DNA of 64,000 nt from Emticicia oligotrophica DSM 17448. Lineage in GTDB: Bacteria; Bacteroidota; Bacteroidia; Cytophagales; Spirosomataceae. Each line of letters opens with the position of its first letter. The stretch's first letter is position 1. Location: the NCBI RefSeq assembly GCF_000263195.1, contig NC_018748.1:3224001-3288000 (forward strand), in the 5' to 3' direction. The position numbers and the translations under genes were made by a program. The notes below the pieces were generated by a model, which had not been told where the DNA came from, ran no database searches, and saw only the letters and a list, made by a program, of their open reading frames with translations. Of the stretch, positions 37,740-45,643 are shown piece after piece.

Positions 37740-37772
37740 AACTGTGGCACACCTATAAGGTGTGCCACAGTT
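37740..37772. terminator. Bidirectional terminator between the DUF4249 and barrel genes
   Basis: Perfect 15-bp stem AACTGTGGCACACCT (37740-37754) with 37758-37772 and a 3-nt loop, preceded by a run of As that gives a T tract on the minus strand. Confidence 0.9.
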
Positions 37773-37811
37773 CGCTTTTCAAAAGCCATTAGTTCAATAT
37801 GTAGCCTCAAA

Positions 37812-38393
37812 CTATTCTTTTTTCAAACCTCCACCAAAGAAAATCCCCATTTTGATAGTAAGGTGATTTTGATTGAGGTCAATTTTCTGCCCATCAATTA
37901 AATTTCGTTGTCCAAAAATAAAATTATAATCAGCCGAAAGTCTGAAATGCCATAAATCAATGCCGAAACGAGGAGAAATACCAAATTTGCCACCACGGGC
38001 TAATTCTGGGTAATTATCACCCACGTTATAAGAAGCCGCAGTTGGGCGGAAAAGCCCGAGCCCTAAGCCCATGGTTGGACGAAAATGAGAATCACCAAAA
38101 TGATAGTCGGAAATAGCTAAAAATGAACTAACCCAACCTAATGAGCCGCCTGATTCGCCAGAATTATTAACTTTTAATCTACCAAGTACGGTACCTTCTA
38201 TACGCATACCCACCGATACATTATCATTTATCAAATACTTGGGTTCGGTATAAATTCCTAGGCCAAAACCATAGTTTTTAGGTCGTGCATAATGCATGCC
38301 AATATCCCATCTGAAAGGTGTATGATATTCTGCTTGTGCGAAAGAGTCAGATAAAATCAAAAGAAAGGCATAAATAAAGAGGAGTTTTTTCAC
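37812..38393 (-). CDS. Outer-membrane beta-barrel protein
   Basis: 193 residues. Signal peptide MKKLLFIYAFLLILSDSFAQ. The mature chain is a small barrel: RWDIGMHYARPKNYGFGLGI, VSVGMRIEGTVLGRL, WVSSFLAISDYHFG, FRPTMGLGLGLFRP, FGISPRFGIDLWHFRLSADY, HLTIKMGIFFGGG. It resembles the generic OmpW/PorT-like eight-strand proteins of Bacteroidetes. No specific function can be read. It is divergent from htpG. Confidence 0.75.
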   Translation of the reverse strand: MKKLLFIYAFLLILSDSFAQAEYHTPFRWDIGMHYARPKNYGFGLGIYTEPKYLINDNVSVGMRIEGTVLGRLKVNNSGESGGSLGWVSSFLAISDYHFGDSHFRPTMGLGLGLFRPTAASYNVGDNYPELARGGKFGISPRFGIDLWHFRLSADYNFIFGQRNLIDGQKIDLNQNHLTIKMGIFFGGGLKKE

Positions 38394-38487
38394 GGTATTA
38401 ATGTGGTTTTAAATGTATGCTAATTCATCGAATAAACAGGCTTTTCTATTGAATTAGTATATTTAACAAACTATATTTTTTTGTATG

Positions 38488-38508
38488 CTGACAATCTGTC
38501 AGTTTTTT
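38488..38508 (+). promoter_or_regulatory. Short palindrome upstream of htpG (possible operator)
   Basis: CTGACA-ATC-TGTCAG (38488-38502) followed by TTTTTT. It lies between the divergent htpG and barrel-protein genes, where a + strand terminator would serve no visible gene, so an operator is the more interesting reading. Confidence 0.35.
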
Positions 38509-38605
38509 AGGGTTTGGAACAGCCTTTGATAAGTAGGTTTTGACGACTTTCAAAAAAGACGGCGATTTTAATTATTCACTTTACATTATTCATTAAAAAT
38601 ATATT

Positions 38606-40414
38606 ATGGTAGCTGAAAAAGGGACAATTTCGATTAACACGGAAAATATTTTTCCAATCATTAAAAAATTTCTTTATTCTGACCACGAAATCTTCTTGCG
38701 TGAATTGGTTTCAAACGCTGTGGATGCCACACAAAAGCTGAAGAAGTTAAGCTCAATGGGCGAGTTTAATGGTGAATTAGGTGATTTAACTATCAAAGTT
38801 TCAGTTGATAAAGAAGCCAAAACCATTACAATTTCTGACAAAGGTATCGGTATGAGTGCCGAAGATATAAAGAAATATATCAATCAAATTGCATTTTCAG
38901 GAGCGAAGGAATTCTTAGAAAAATACAAAGATACACCTGATACAAATCAAATTATTGGTCAGTTTGGTTTAGGTTTTTATTCGGCGTTTATGGTAGCAGA
39001 GAACGTTGAAATTATTACTAAATCATACCGAGATGATGCACCTGCACGTTGGATTTGTGATGGTAGTACTGAATTTGAGATTACTGATGCTGAAAAGGCT
39101 GAACGTGGAACTGACATCATTTTGCACGTAGGTGTAGACTCTGAAGAATTTTTAGATAATTTTAGAATTAGTGGTATTTTAGAAAAATACGCTAAATTCT
39201 TGCCAGTTGAAATCGAATTTGATGGTAAAGTAATTAATAATCCAAATCCGATTTGGGTGAAATCACCTTCAGATTTGACAGATGAAGATTATAAATCATT
39301 TTATAAAGAGCTTTATCCGTTTGGAGAAGACCCATTATTCTGGATTCACCTCAATGTTGATTATCCATTTAACCTTACGGGCGTTTTGTATTTCCCGAAA
39401 ATCAAAAAAGATTTCCAACTTAATCGCGATAAAGTACAACTATACAGCCGTCAAGTATTCATTACTGATGATGTGAAAGATGTTGTGCCTGAGTTTTTAC
39501 AATTATTACATGGTGTAATTGATTCGCCAGATATTCCTTTAAATGTTTCTCGTAGTTATTTGCAAGCTGACGGTAATGTGAAGAAAATCAATTCGCACAT
39601 TACGAAAAAAGTTGCTGATAAATTACAAGAAATTTTCCGTAATGACCGTGCTGGATTTGAAGAGAAATGGGATAGTGTAGGTTTATTTGTGAAATATGGA
39701 ATTGTATCAGATGATAAATTCTACGACCGTTCGAAAGAGTTTATTCTTTTGAAAAACGTTGATGGAAAACACTTTACATTAGATGAATACCGTGAAAAGG
39801 TTCAAGCTTTACAGACCAATAAAGATGAAAGCGTGGTATTCTTATATGCCAATGATGTAAATCAACAAGATGCTTTCATCGCCACTGCAAAAAAACGTGA
39901 GTATGATGTATTGGTAATGGATTCCCCACTTGATTCTCACTTCATCAATGCTTTAGAAGCAAAACTAGAAAAAGTTACTTTCAAACGTGTTGACTCTGAT
40001 AGTATTGATAAGCTAATTGATAAAGGATTAAATCTTGAAAGTGTATTAAGTGAGGATGAAAAGAAAAAAGTTGAGGAATTGTTTAAAGCAGTGGTTGGTA
40101 CAAATACAGTTCAATTAGAATCTCTTCCTGCAGATGATATGCCAGTAACAATTGTTCAACCTGAATTTATGCGTCGTTGGAGAGATATGCAACGTATTAG
40201 CGGGCAAGGAGATATGTTTGGTATGATGCCAATGAACAATAATGTGGTTATTAACACAAACCATAGTTTAGTTGCCAAATTATTAAAAACTGAAGATTCG
40301 ACTGCACAAAATGCTCTTACTAAACAATTATATGATTTAGCTCTTTTAGCCCAAGGCATGCTTACTGGAGCAGATTTAACTAAATTTGTTGAGCGTACAG
40401 TTGCTGGTTTATAA
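38606..40414 (+). CDS. htpG: HtpG (Hsp90-family chaperone)
   Basis: 602 residues, near the usual 600-630. ATP-dependent cytosolic chaperone. N-terminal GHKL ATPase: FLRELVSNAVDATQKL (Glu and Asn of the Bergerat fold), ISDKGIGMSAEDI, GQFGLGFYSAFMVAENV. Middle domain: LYFPKIKKDFQLNRDKVQLY, VFITDDVKDVVPEFL and GVIDSPDIPLNVSRSYLQAD, all highly family-specific. The C-terminal dimerisation part is shortened, with a Met/Asn segment (GDMFGMMPMNNNVVINTN) typical of Bacteroidetes HtpG. Likely heat-inducible; a CTGACA-TGTCAG palindrome lies about 100 nt upstream. Confidence 0.96.
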   Translation: MVAEKGTISINTENIFPIIKKFLYSDHEIFLRELVSNAVDATQKLKKLSSMGEFNGELGDLTIKVSVDKEAKTITISDKGIGMSAEDIKKYINQIAFSGAKEFLEKYKDTPDTNQIIGQFGLGFYSAFMVAENVEIITKSYRDDAPARWICDGSTEFEITDAEKAERGTDIILHVGVDSEEFLDNFRISGILEKYAKFLPVEIEFDGKVINNPNPIWVKSPSDLTDEDYKSFYKELYPFGEDPLFWIHLNVDYPFNLTGVLYFPKIKKDFQLNRDKVQLYSRQVFITDDVKDVVPEFLQLLHGVIDSPDIPLNVSRSYLQADGNVKKINSHITKKVADKLQEIFRNDRAGFEEKWDSVGLFVKYGIVSDDKFYDRSKEFILLKNVDGKHFTLDEYREKVQALQTNKDESVVFLYANDVNQQDAFIATAKKREYDVLVMDSPLDSHFINALEAKLEKVTFKRVDSDSIDKLIDKGLNLESVLSEDEKKKVEELFKAVVGTNTVQLESLPADDMPVTIVQPEFMRRWRDMQRISGQGDMFGMMPMNNNVVINTNHSLVAKLLKTEDSTAQNALTKQLYDLALLAQGMLTGADLTKFVERTVAGL

Positions 40415-40440
40415 GATTTAAGGAGTAGGGTTTGAAATGA

Positions 40441-40477
40441 AAAAGTCCTCATTTGAATTTCTCAAGTGAGGACTTTT
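40441..40477. terminator. Bidirectional terminator between htpG and bshA
   Basis: 16-bp stem (40441-40456 with 40462-40477, one G-T pair), 5-nt loop, AAAA on the left and TTTT on the right, between convergent genes. Confidence 0.9.
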
Positions 40478-40484
40478 GTATTAT

Positions 40485-41621
40485 CTATGCTTCTTGCAAA
40501 GTTTTTTGTAGAACTTTTTCATAGTATTGTTCATATTTTGGCACAATGGCAGTTATATCAAACTCTTTAGCTCGAGCTAAAGCATTGGCTTTGAATATGG
40601 GTAAGTTTTCGTCTTGCAATATGTAAATGGCATTTTTTACCATATCATCTACATCTCCTACGTTGCTCAAAAAGCCTGTAATCCCTTGAACATTCAATTC
40701 TGGTAAACCGCCTGTATTCGACGAAATTACTGGTACTTCACAGGCCATTGCTTCTAGAGCCGCTAAACCAAAACTTTCTTTCTCTGAAGGCATTAAAAAC
40801 AAATCTGCAACAGATAATACTTCTTCGATGGCATCGAGTTTACCTACAAATCGTACATCGTCACAGATACCCAAATCACGGCTTAACTGTTCCATTGGCC
40901 CACGCTCAGGTCCATCACCCACTAAAAGAAGCTTACTTGGAATCTGAGTTTTGAGCTTTGCAAATACCTGCATAATATCTTCGATACGTTTTACACGACG
41001 AAAATTTGAAGTATGCACTAAAAGTTTTTCATCATTCGGGCAAATAATACGCTTGAAGTGTTCTTTACGTTGTTTTTTGAAGCGTTCTAAATCAACAAAA
41101 TTAGGAATTACTTCGATTTCTTTTCTAACCTCAAAAGCATCGTAGGTATCTTTTCTCAAATCTGCCGAAACGGTTGTTACACCATCAGATTCGTTAATAC
41201 TAAATGTAACAACAGGCTCTAAAGAAGCGTCTTTGCCAACAATCGTTATATCGGTGCCGTGAAGGGTTGTAATGATTGGGATGTTGATGCCATGACATTT
41301 AAGGATTTGTTTGGCAAGAAAAGCCGAAGTTGCATGCGGAATAGCGTAGTGCACATGAAGCAAATCGAGCTTTTCATATTTTACTACGTCAACCATTTTA
41401 CCAGCTAGTGCCGACTCGTAAGGAGGGTACTGAAAAAGAGGATAACTGGCAATATTTACCTCATGGTAAAAAATATTTTCATTGAAAAAATCCAAACGAG
41501 CAGGTTGAGTATAGGTAATAAAATGAACTTGATGTCCATTTTTGGCAAGACCTTTTCCGAGTTCTGTTGCAACAACTCCACTCCCACCAAAGGTAGGATA
41601 ACAAACAATTCCGATTTTCAT
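40485..41621 (-). CDS. bshA: N-acetyl-alpha-D-glucosaminyl L-malate synthase
   Basis: 378 residues. GT4 glycosyltransferase of two Rossmann domains; transfers GlcNAc from UDP-GlcNAc to L-malate, the first step of bacillithiol synthesis in the cytosol. The start KIGIVCYPTFGGSGVVATEL is the hallmark of BshA; HVHYAIPHATSAFLA, TTLHGTDITIVG and VIPNFVDLERF follow. In the C-terminal domain the nucleotide-sugar loop is seen (LMPSEKESFGLAALEAMACE, VPVISSNTGGLPEL). Bacillithiol is known in several Bacteroidetes; the partner genes bshB and bshC are not in this window. A different GT4 specificity is possible but unlikely. Confidence 0.9.
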   Translation of the reverse strand: MKIGIVCYPTFGGSGVVATELGKGLAKNGHQVHFITYTQPARLDFFNENIFYHEVNIASYPLFQYPPYESALAGKMVDVVKYEKLDLLHVHYAIPHATSAFLAKQILKCHGINIPIITTLHGTDITIVGKDASLEPVVTFSINESDGVTTVSADLRKDTYDAFEVRKEIEVIPNFVDLERFKKQRKEHFKRIICPNDEKLLVHTSNFRRVKRIEDIMQVFAKLKTQIPSKLLLVGDGPERGPMEQLSRDLGICDDVRFVGKLDAIEEVLSVADLFLMPSEKESFGLAALEAMACEVPVISSNTGGLPELNVQGITGFLSNVGDVDDMVKNAIYILQDENLPIFKANALARAKEFDITAIVPKYEQYYEKVLQKTLQEA

Positions 41622-41869
41622 AGATGCGGTTTTTGTACCTTAGTTTTAGCTTTTAGCTTGAGTAATGAGGGGATTAAACCCCTACTTAATAAGTACAACA
41701 AATTTTTTTAGAAAAAGTCTCAAAATGAGGTTAAGGATTTATAAAAGATTTGTTGTAAAGTAATATTAAACATTAATTTGACAATACTTTTTATCAAAAC
41801 TAAGTTTTTTGCCTTATTTAAGTCTGATTGTCGAATAGGATTAATATTTACAGAGCCTTTTTTTTAAAT

Positions 41870-41956
41870 TACCTTAAGGTACTTAACATATAGCTCTGAT
41901 GGAGTATGATTTTTACCTAAATTTTTAATTCTACCAATATTTAGTTCCGCTGGAAC
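41870..41956 (-). repeat. Multi-hairpin interspersed element, copy 2 (reverse orientation)
   Basis: Read on the minus strand: GTTCC-AGC-GGAAC (41956-41944), TAA, the core ATATTGGTAGAA (41940-41929), then CTC-CATCA-GAG (41904-41894) and the palindrome TACCTTAAGGTA (41881-41870). Same order and spacing type as copy 1 at 32306-32417, with different but still complementary stem bases. Confidence 0.6.
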
Positions 41957-42042
41957 ATTTTCTGAATTTGGTGAATACTCTCTATAACTCTAAGGCAAAT
42001 ATTATCAATTCAATAGTTCTTTTTACTTATTATAAAATTGAT

Positions 42043-42073
42043 TTGTATTTGCTTAAAATATTTTGTAGATTTG
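42043..42073 (+). promoter_or_regulatory. Promoter of the UbiA-family gene
   Basis: TTG at 42043-42045, 20-nt spacer, TAGATTTG at 42066-42073. Transcription would begin about at the ATG (42080), suggesting a leaderless or nearly leaderless mRNA. Confidence 0.45.
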
Positions 42074-42079
42074 GTTAAG

Positions 42080-42943
42080 ATGAATTATAGTCTATTAGAA
42101 ACATTCAAAGCCTTTTTTAAGCTAATTAGGTTTGTAAATATTTTGATTGTAGTACTTACACAGTATATGGTCAGAATCTTTTTAATCGGACCTAAAGGAA
42201 ATTGGTTTGATTATCTACTCGATATTAAGCAGTTTTTGCTTGTATTTTCTACTATTTCTATTGCTGCGGCAGGTTATATCATTAATGATTATTTTGATGT
42301 AAAGATTGATTTGGTAAACAAACCCAATGAAGTAATTATTGGCAAAATCATTAAGCGTAGGCGGGCAATTCTTATTCACCAAATACTCAATGCAATTGGC
42401 TTATTAATTGGTCTTTATTTGAGTTGGAAAGTTTTTTTGATTGATTTTGTAGCTATTTCTGCACTTTGGTTTTATTCTGAACGATTCAAGCGAATGGCTT
42501 TTATTGGTAACTTTTTAGTAGCATTCTTAACTGCATTTTCTGTCGTTATTGTGGGGGTATATTACCAGAAAAATATAGAATTAGTAAATGTCTATTCTTT
42601 GTTTGCTTTTTCGATTTCCTTGATTCGAGAAATCATTAAAGATATGGAAGATATTAGAGGAGATGCTCGCTATGGGTGTCGTACGTTACCAATCATTTGG
42701 GGCTTGCGTCAGACTAAGATTTTACTCTATGTTTTTATTGTTTCTTTTGTAATGATTTTACTATCAATGGCGTATTCGCTAAAAAACCATTATCTACTTT
42801 ATTTCTTTAGTTTTGGTATTTTTCCATTCAGTTGGTTTGTCTATAAACTTTACTGGGCCGATAAACGACGAGACTTTACGTTTTTGAGTAAGGTTTGTAA
42901 AATCATTATGCTCATTGGAGTGGCAAGTATGATTTTTATATAG
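42080..42943 (+). CDS. UbiA-family prenyltransferase
   Basis: 287 residues from the ATG at 42080; the TTG at 42038 is rejected because the ATG starts just before the first helix. About eight to nine membrane helices. Both Asp-rich catalytic motifs are present: AAGYIINDYFDVKIDLVNKP (NDxxDxxxD) and DMEDIRGDARYGCRTLPI. UbiA enzymes attach prenyl chains to acceptors. The close NDYFDVKIDxxNKP match resembles geranylgeranylglycerol-phosphate geranylgeranyltransferase-like proteins widespread in Bacteroidetes. The substrate is not certain and there are no quinone-pathway neighbours. Confidence 0.85.
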   Translation: MNYSLLETFKAFFKLIRFVNILIVVLTQYMVRIFLIGPKGNWFDYLLDIKQFLLVFSTISIAAAGYIINDYFDVKIDLVNKPNEVIIGKIIKRRRAILIHQILNAIGLLIGLYLSWKVFLIDFVAISALWFYSERFKRMAFIGNFLVAFLTAFSVVIVGVYYQKNIELVNVYSLFAFSISLIREIIKDMEDIRGDARYGCRTLPIIWGLRQTKILLYVFIVSFVMILLSMAYSLKNHYLLYFFSFGIFPFSWFVYKLYWADKRRDFTFLSKVCKIIMLIGVASMIFI

Positions 42944-42949
42944 AAAAAA

Positions 42950-42975
42950 AGCGATGTAGTGAAAACTACATCGCT
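42950..42975. terminator. Bidirectional terminator after the UbiA-family gene
   Basis: 11-bp stem AGCGATGTAGT (42950-42960) with 42965-42975 and a GAAA tetraloop, preceded by a run of As, between convergent genes. Confidence 0.9.
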
Positions 42976-42997
42976 CTAATTTATTTAACCAAAAATC

Positions 42998-43339
42998 TTA
43001 GTCATTATAAATATCTTCTTTACCGAATTTTTTGCAAAGTAGTGCATATACATTTGCACGGTATTTATTACGGTTAGAAGTTCCCATTTGTGCCATAACT
43101 TCAGCAATTGCCGCATCAAGTTCTGGACCATCAGCCAATCCTAACTTACCTATCAAATAATTATCTTTCACGCGAGCTAACTCTTCAGGGTCTCCGCCTG
43201 AAACTTTTGAAGAATCTGCATTATAAATAGATGGTCCTAAGCCTTTAGCTACTTTAGTAATCAATTCTTCACTAAGACCTAATCCTAGTTCATTTGATTG
43301 AGCAACGTAAGTTTCGATTGCTTCTGCTAATTTACTCAT
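42998..43339 (-). CDS. DUF2853 family protein
   Basis: 113 residues from the ATG at 43339 (MSKLAEAIETYV). The frame stays open upstream to 43447, but the extra 36 residues are basic, of low quality and not family-like. DUF2853 features: LGLSEELITKVAKGLGPSIY, NADSSKVSGGDPEEL, NYLIGKLGLADGPELD, MGTSNRNKYRANVYALL. All-helical, cytoplasmic, acidic. The function of the family is not known. It stands 155 nt downstream of the D-threonine-aldolase-like gene's stop region on the same strand order and probably has its own transcript. Confidence 0.85.
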   Translation of the reverse strand: MSKLAEAIETYVAQSNELGLGLSEELITKVAKGLGPSIYNADSSKVSGGDPEELARVKDNYLIGKLGLADGPELDAAIAEVMAQMGTSNRNKYRANVYALLCKKFGKEDIYND

Positions 43340-43494
43340 AAATTTTGTTGATTTTGGGGTTTTTAATCGTGAATGTTGCGTAAATTTTAAATAAAAAACT
43401 ATATTTTCCAAATATTTTGTTGGCTTTTTTCGTGAAAAATTAACCAATTATAAGTTGAATGTAAATAAAACGATATTCTTAGATAAACCACTCA

Positions 43495-44598
43495 CTAAAT
43501 GCTAATTTTACGTTTGCGTGCCTCAATATTCCAGATTAGATTAATTTGTTTATTTTCAACTATATAGGCCTCATCATACAAATTTACAGTTGGACAAACG
43601 TGAAAGGGTACACCATAAAGCACATCTCCAACTTTTATTGAGTCCCAATCTGCTACTGAAATCACACCATGTTCTTCACTTTGCCCGAGAAGTTCATAAT
43701 TCTCTAAATTTAAAAATTTGATTCTTTTATCAATTGGATTTTCAGCAGCAACCGCCTTATGACCCATATCAATGGTGATAATGCCACGTTTGGGCTTCGA
43801 AATTACACGGGTTAGAATCAATGCAGCGTAATCAAAATTTTGTTCAGAAAGTTTATCGCCATAACCCCAATCCCAAAGAACACAAGTTCCGGGGCTGCAA
43901 TAGGTTTCTTCACGTAAAGCATGAGAGGTAAAAGCAGGTGTACCACCAGCAATCACCATTGGCTTTGGTAGGCCTGCTGCATCAATCGCTTCGAGAAAAT
44001 GCTTGACATCAACAAATCCTGCATCACATTCTCTTTTTCGCTCATTAAAATCACTTGCTCGTAAATGCCCATCATAAACATGTAAACCATGTATTTTGAT
44101 ATTGGAAGAATGACTAAGTTTTTGGTATAATTCTAAAATTTTATCATCTAATTCATGACCAGACCTATTCATTCCATTATTTACATCCAAAAACACATCT
44201 GCTACTAAACCTACTTGGGCAAACGCTGTATTGTGAGCATCGGCACTATCAGAGCAATCAATTAAAGAAGCAATGAAAACATTAGGAAATTTTTGTCTAA
44301 GTTTTATTAAACGTTCAATCTTTGGCCCAACTAATTGGTGGGAAATAATCAGGTATTTAGCACCAGCTGTCGCAGTCATTTCTGCTTCGGCAATCGTTGC
44401 ACATTTAAATTTACTAATACCCGAATTGAGCATCATTTTTACAATTTCGGGCATTTTATTGGTTTTTACGTGCGTAACTAATCGTTCGGTAGAACCAGCA
44501 ATGGCAATCATCTTATCGATGTTTTTTTGAACTCTTTCTTTATAAATGAGTAGGGAAGGAGAATCTAATTCTTGTTCATTGTCGATTTTGTACCACAT
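43495..44598 (-). CDS. D-threonine aldolase-like PLP enzyme (alanine racemase-type fold)
   Basis: 367 residues. Fold type III PLP enzyme: LDSPSLLIYKERVQKNIDKM, PLP-lysine motif LVTHVKTNKMPEIV, DVNNGMNRSGHE, GLHVYDGHLR, VIAGGTPAF, SPGTCVLWDWGYGD. C-terminal HVCPTVNLYDEAYIV carries the His and Cys/Asp region that binds the divalent metal in D-threonine aldolases. These enzymes split D-threonine and other D-3-hydroxy amino acids into glycine and an aldehyde. Last gene of a cluster with a VOC protein, RidA and a GntP permease, consistent with uptake and breakdown of a hydroxylated acid or D-amino acid. D-serine dehydratase-like activity is an alternative. Confidence 0.85.
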   Translation of the reverse strand: MWYKIDNEQELDSPSLLIYKERVQKNIDKMIAIAGSTERLVTHVKTNKMPEIVKMMLNSGISKFKCATIAEAEMTATAGAKYLIISHQLVGPKIERLIKLRQKFPNVFIASLIDCSDSADAHNTAFAQVGLVADVFLDVNNGMNRSGHELDDKILELYQKLSHSSNIKIHGLHVYDGHLRASDFNERKRECDAGFVDVKHFLEAIDAAGLPKPMVIAGGTPAFTSHALREETYCSPGTCVLWDWGYGDKLSEQNFDYAALILTRVISKPKRGIITIDMGHKAVAAENPIDKRIKFLNLENYELLGQSEEHGVISVADWDSIKVGDVLYGVPFHVCPTVNLYDEAYIVENKQINLIWNIEARKRKISI

Positions 44599-44665
44599 TG
44601 TATTTTCGTTGAGCTAGGTATCGCTCGGTTAAGAGTTCTGAATACTAAGTTTATGTTGTAATGAT

Positions 44666-45055
44666 TTACAATTCATAAAATTCGATTGGTAAATCATCGG
44701 GGTCGGCAAAGAAAGTGAATTTTTTGCCTGTAAATTCATCAATTCTAATTTCTTCTACCTCAATTCCGTTTGCTTCAATTTCAGCTTTTGCTTGGCCAAC
44801 ATTTTCAACTTCAAATGCCAAATGACGCAATCCGCATGCTTCTGGTCGAGATGGACGGGCGGGTGGATTTGGAAAGGAAAATAGTTCGATAATGTAGTTT
44901 TCGCCAATAGCTAAATCTAATTTATAAGAATCACGAGCTTCACGATACACTTCTCTGATAATCTGTAAACCAAGAATTTCGGTGTAAAAATGCTTCGATT
45001 TTTGGTAGTCGGAAGCAATAATGGCTATGTGGTGTACTTTATTGATTTTTAACAT
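44666..45055 (-). CDS. VOC (glyoxalase-like) family protein
   Basis: 129 residues with two beta-alpha-beta-beta-beta modules: INKVHHIAIIASDYQKSKHF, YTEILGLQII, then GLRHLAFEVENVGQAKAEIE and PDDLPIEFYEL. Metal ligands probably are His8/His9 (KVHHIAI), Glu (IIELFSF), His (LRHLAFE) and Glu (IEFYEL). It most resembles the YaeR/GloA2-like branch. The exact reaction is unknown. It sits between the RidA and D-threonine-aldolase-like genes, behind a strong terminator at 45076-45108, so it may have its own promoter. Confidence 0.85.
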   Translation of the reverse strand: MLKINKVHHIAIIASDYQKSKHFYTEILGLQIIREVYREARDSYKLDLAIGENYIIELFSFPNPPARPSRPEACGLRHLAFEVENVGQAKAEIEANGIEVEEIRIDEFTGKKFTFFADPDDLPIEFYEL

Positions 45056-45075
45056 TTTATATAAAAGCTTATTAA

Positions 45076-45108
45076 AAGGAAGACTTCCCTTTGAGGGAAG
45101 TCTTCCTT
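45076..45108 (-). terminator. Terminator after the RidA-like gene
   Basis: 15-bp stem (45076-45090 with 45094-45108), 3-nt loop, followed on the minus strand by TTTTAAT. It separates the RidA-like gene from the VOC gene. Confidence 0.85.
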
Positions 45109-45110
45109 AT

Positions 45111-45572
45111 TTATACTAATTCAAACATTGCCTCAATTTCAACTGGAATATTTTCAGGAAGCGAACCAAAGCCAACGGCCGAGCGTACGCCAATGCCATT
45201 TTCGGTACCCCATACATTCGCAAAAAGTTCGCTGCAACCATTAATTACATAAGGGTGACGCTCAAAATCAGAAGTACAATTGACCATTCCTAAAACTTTT
45301 ACTACACGTTTAATGCGGTCAAGACTTCCTAAATTAGCCTTAAGGGTTGAAAGCATGGTTAGTCCAACTTGTTGGGCGGCTAATTTACCTGCTTCAATAT
45401 CCATATCTTCTCCGATACGGCCAATAATGCGTGAACCATCCATTTGAACTGGACCATGGCCAGAAACATAAATAAAATTATCAACGATTAAGCAAGGTTT
45501 ATAAACACCCATTGGTTTGGGTGGCGGTGGTAATTCGAGCCCAAGTTTTGCAAAGTTTTCTTCTGCTGTCAT
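45111..45572 (-). CDS. RidA/YjgF-family protein
   Basis: 153 residues. RidA-family features: LIVDNFIYVSGHGPVQMDG, GKLAAQQVGLTMLSTLKANL, GSLDRIKRVVKVLGMVN, GIGVRSAVGFGSLPENIPVE, IEAMFELV. Canonical RidA hydrolyses reactive enamine/imine intermediates released by PLP enzymes; its key residue is an Arg in the RSAVG segment, present here. This longer version belongs to a subfamily whose activity is less certain. Its position beside a PLP enzyme and a permease supports a role in detoxifying an intermediate of that pathway. Confidence 0.88.
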   Translation of the reverse strand: MTAEENFAKLGLELPPPPKPMGVYKPCLIVDNFIYVSGHGPVQMDGSRIIGRIGEDMDIEAGKLAAQQVGLTMLSTLKANLGSLDRIKRVVKVLGMVNCTSDFERHPYVINGCSELFANVWGTENGIGVRSAVGFGSLPENIPVEIEAMFELV

Positions 45573-45643
45573 TTTTTGTTAATGTAAGTTTTCTGACAAA
45601 ATTACAGTTTTGTCGTTGTCGATTGATTGAAAATTATGATTGA

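Larger units (their letters stand above)
41622..42079. other. Intergenic region between bshA and the prenyltransferase gene
   Basis: 458 bp without a credible gene. It contains a small AGGGG/CCCCT hairpin (41668-41683), AT-rich sequence, the multi-hairpin element at 41870-41956 and the prenyltransferase promoter near 42043-42073. Confidence 0.7.
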
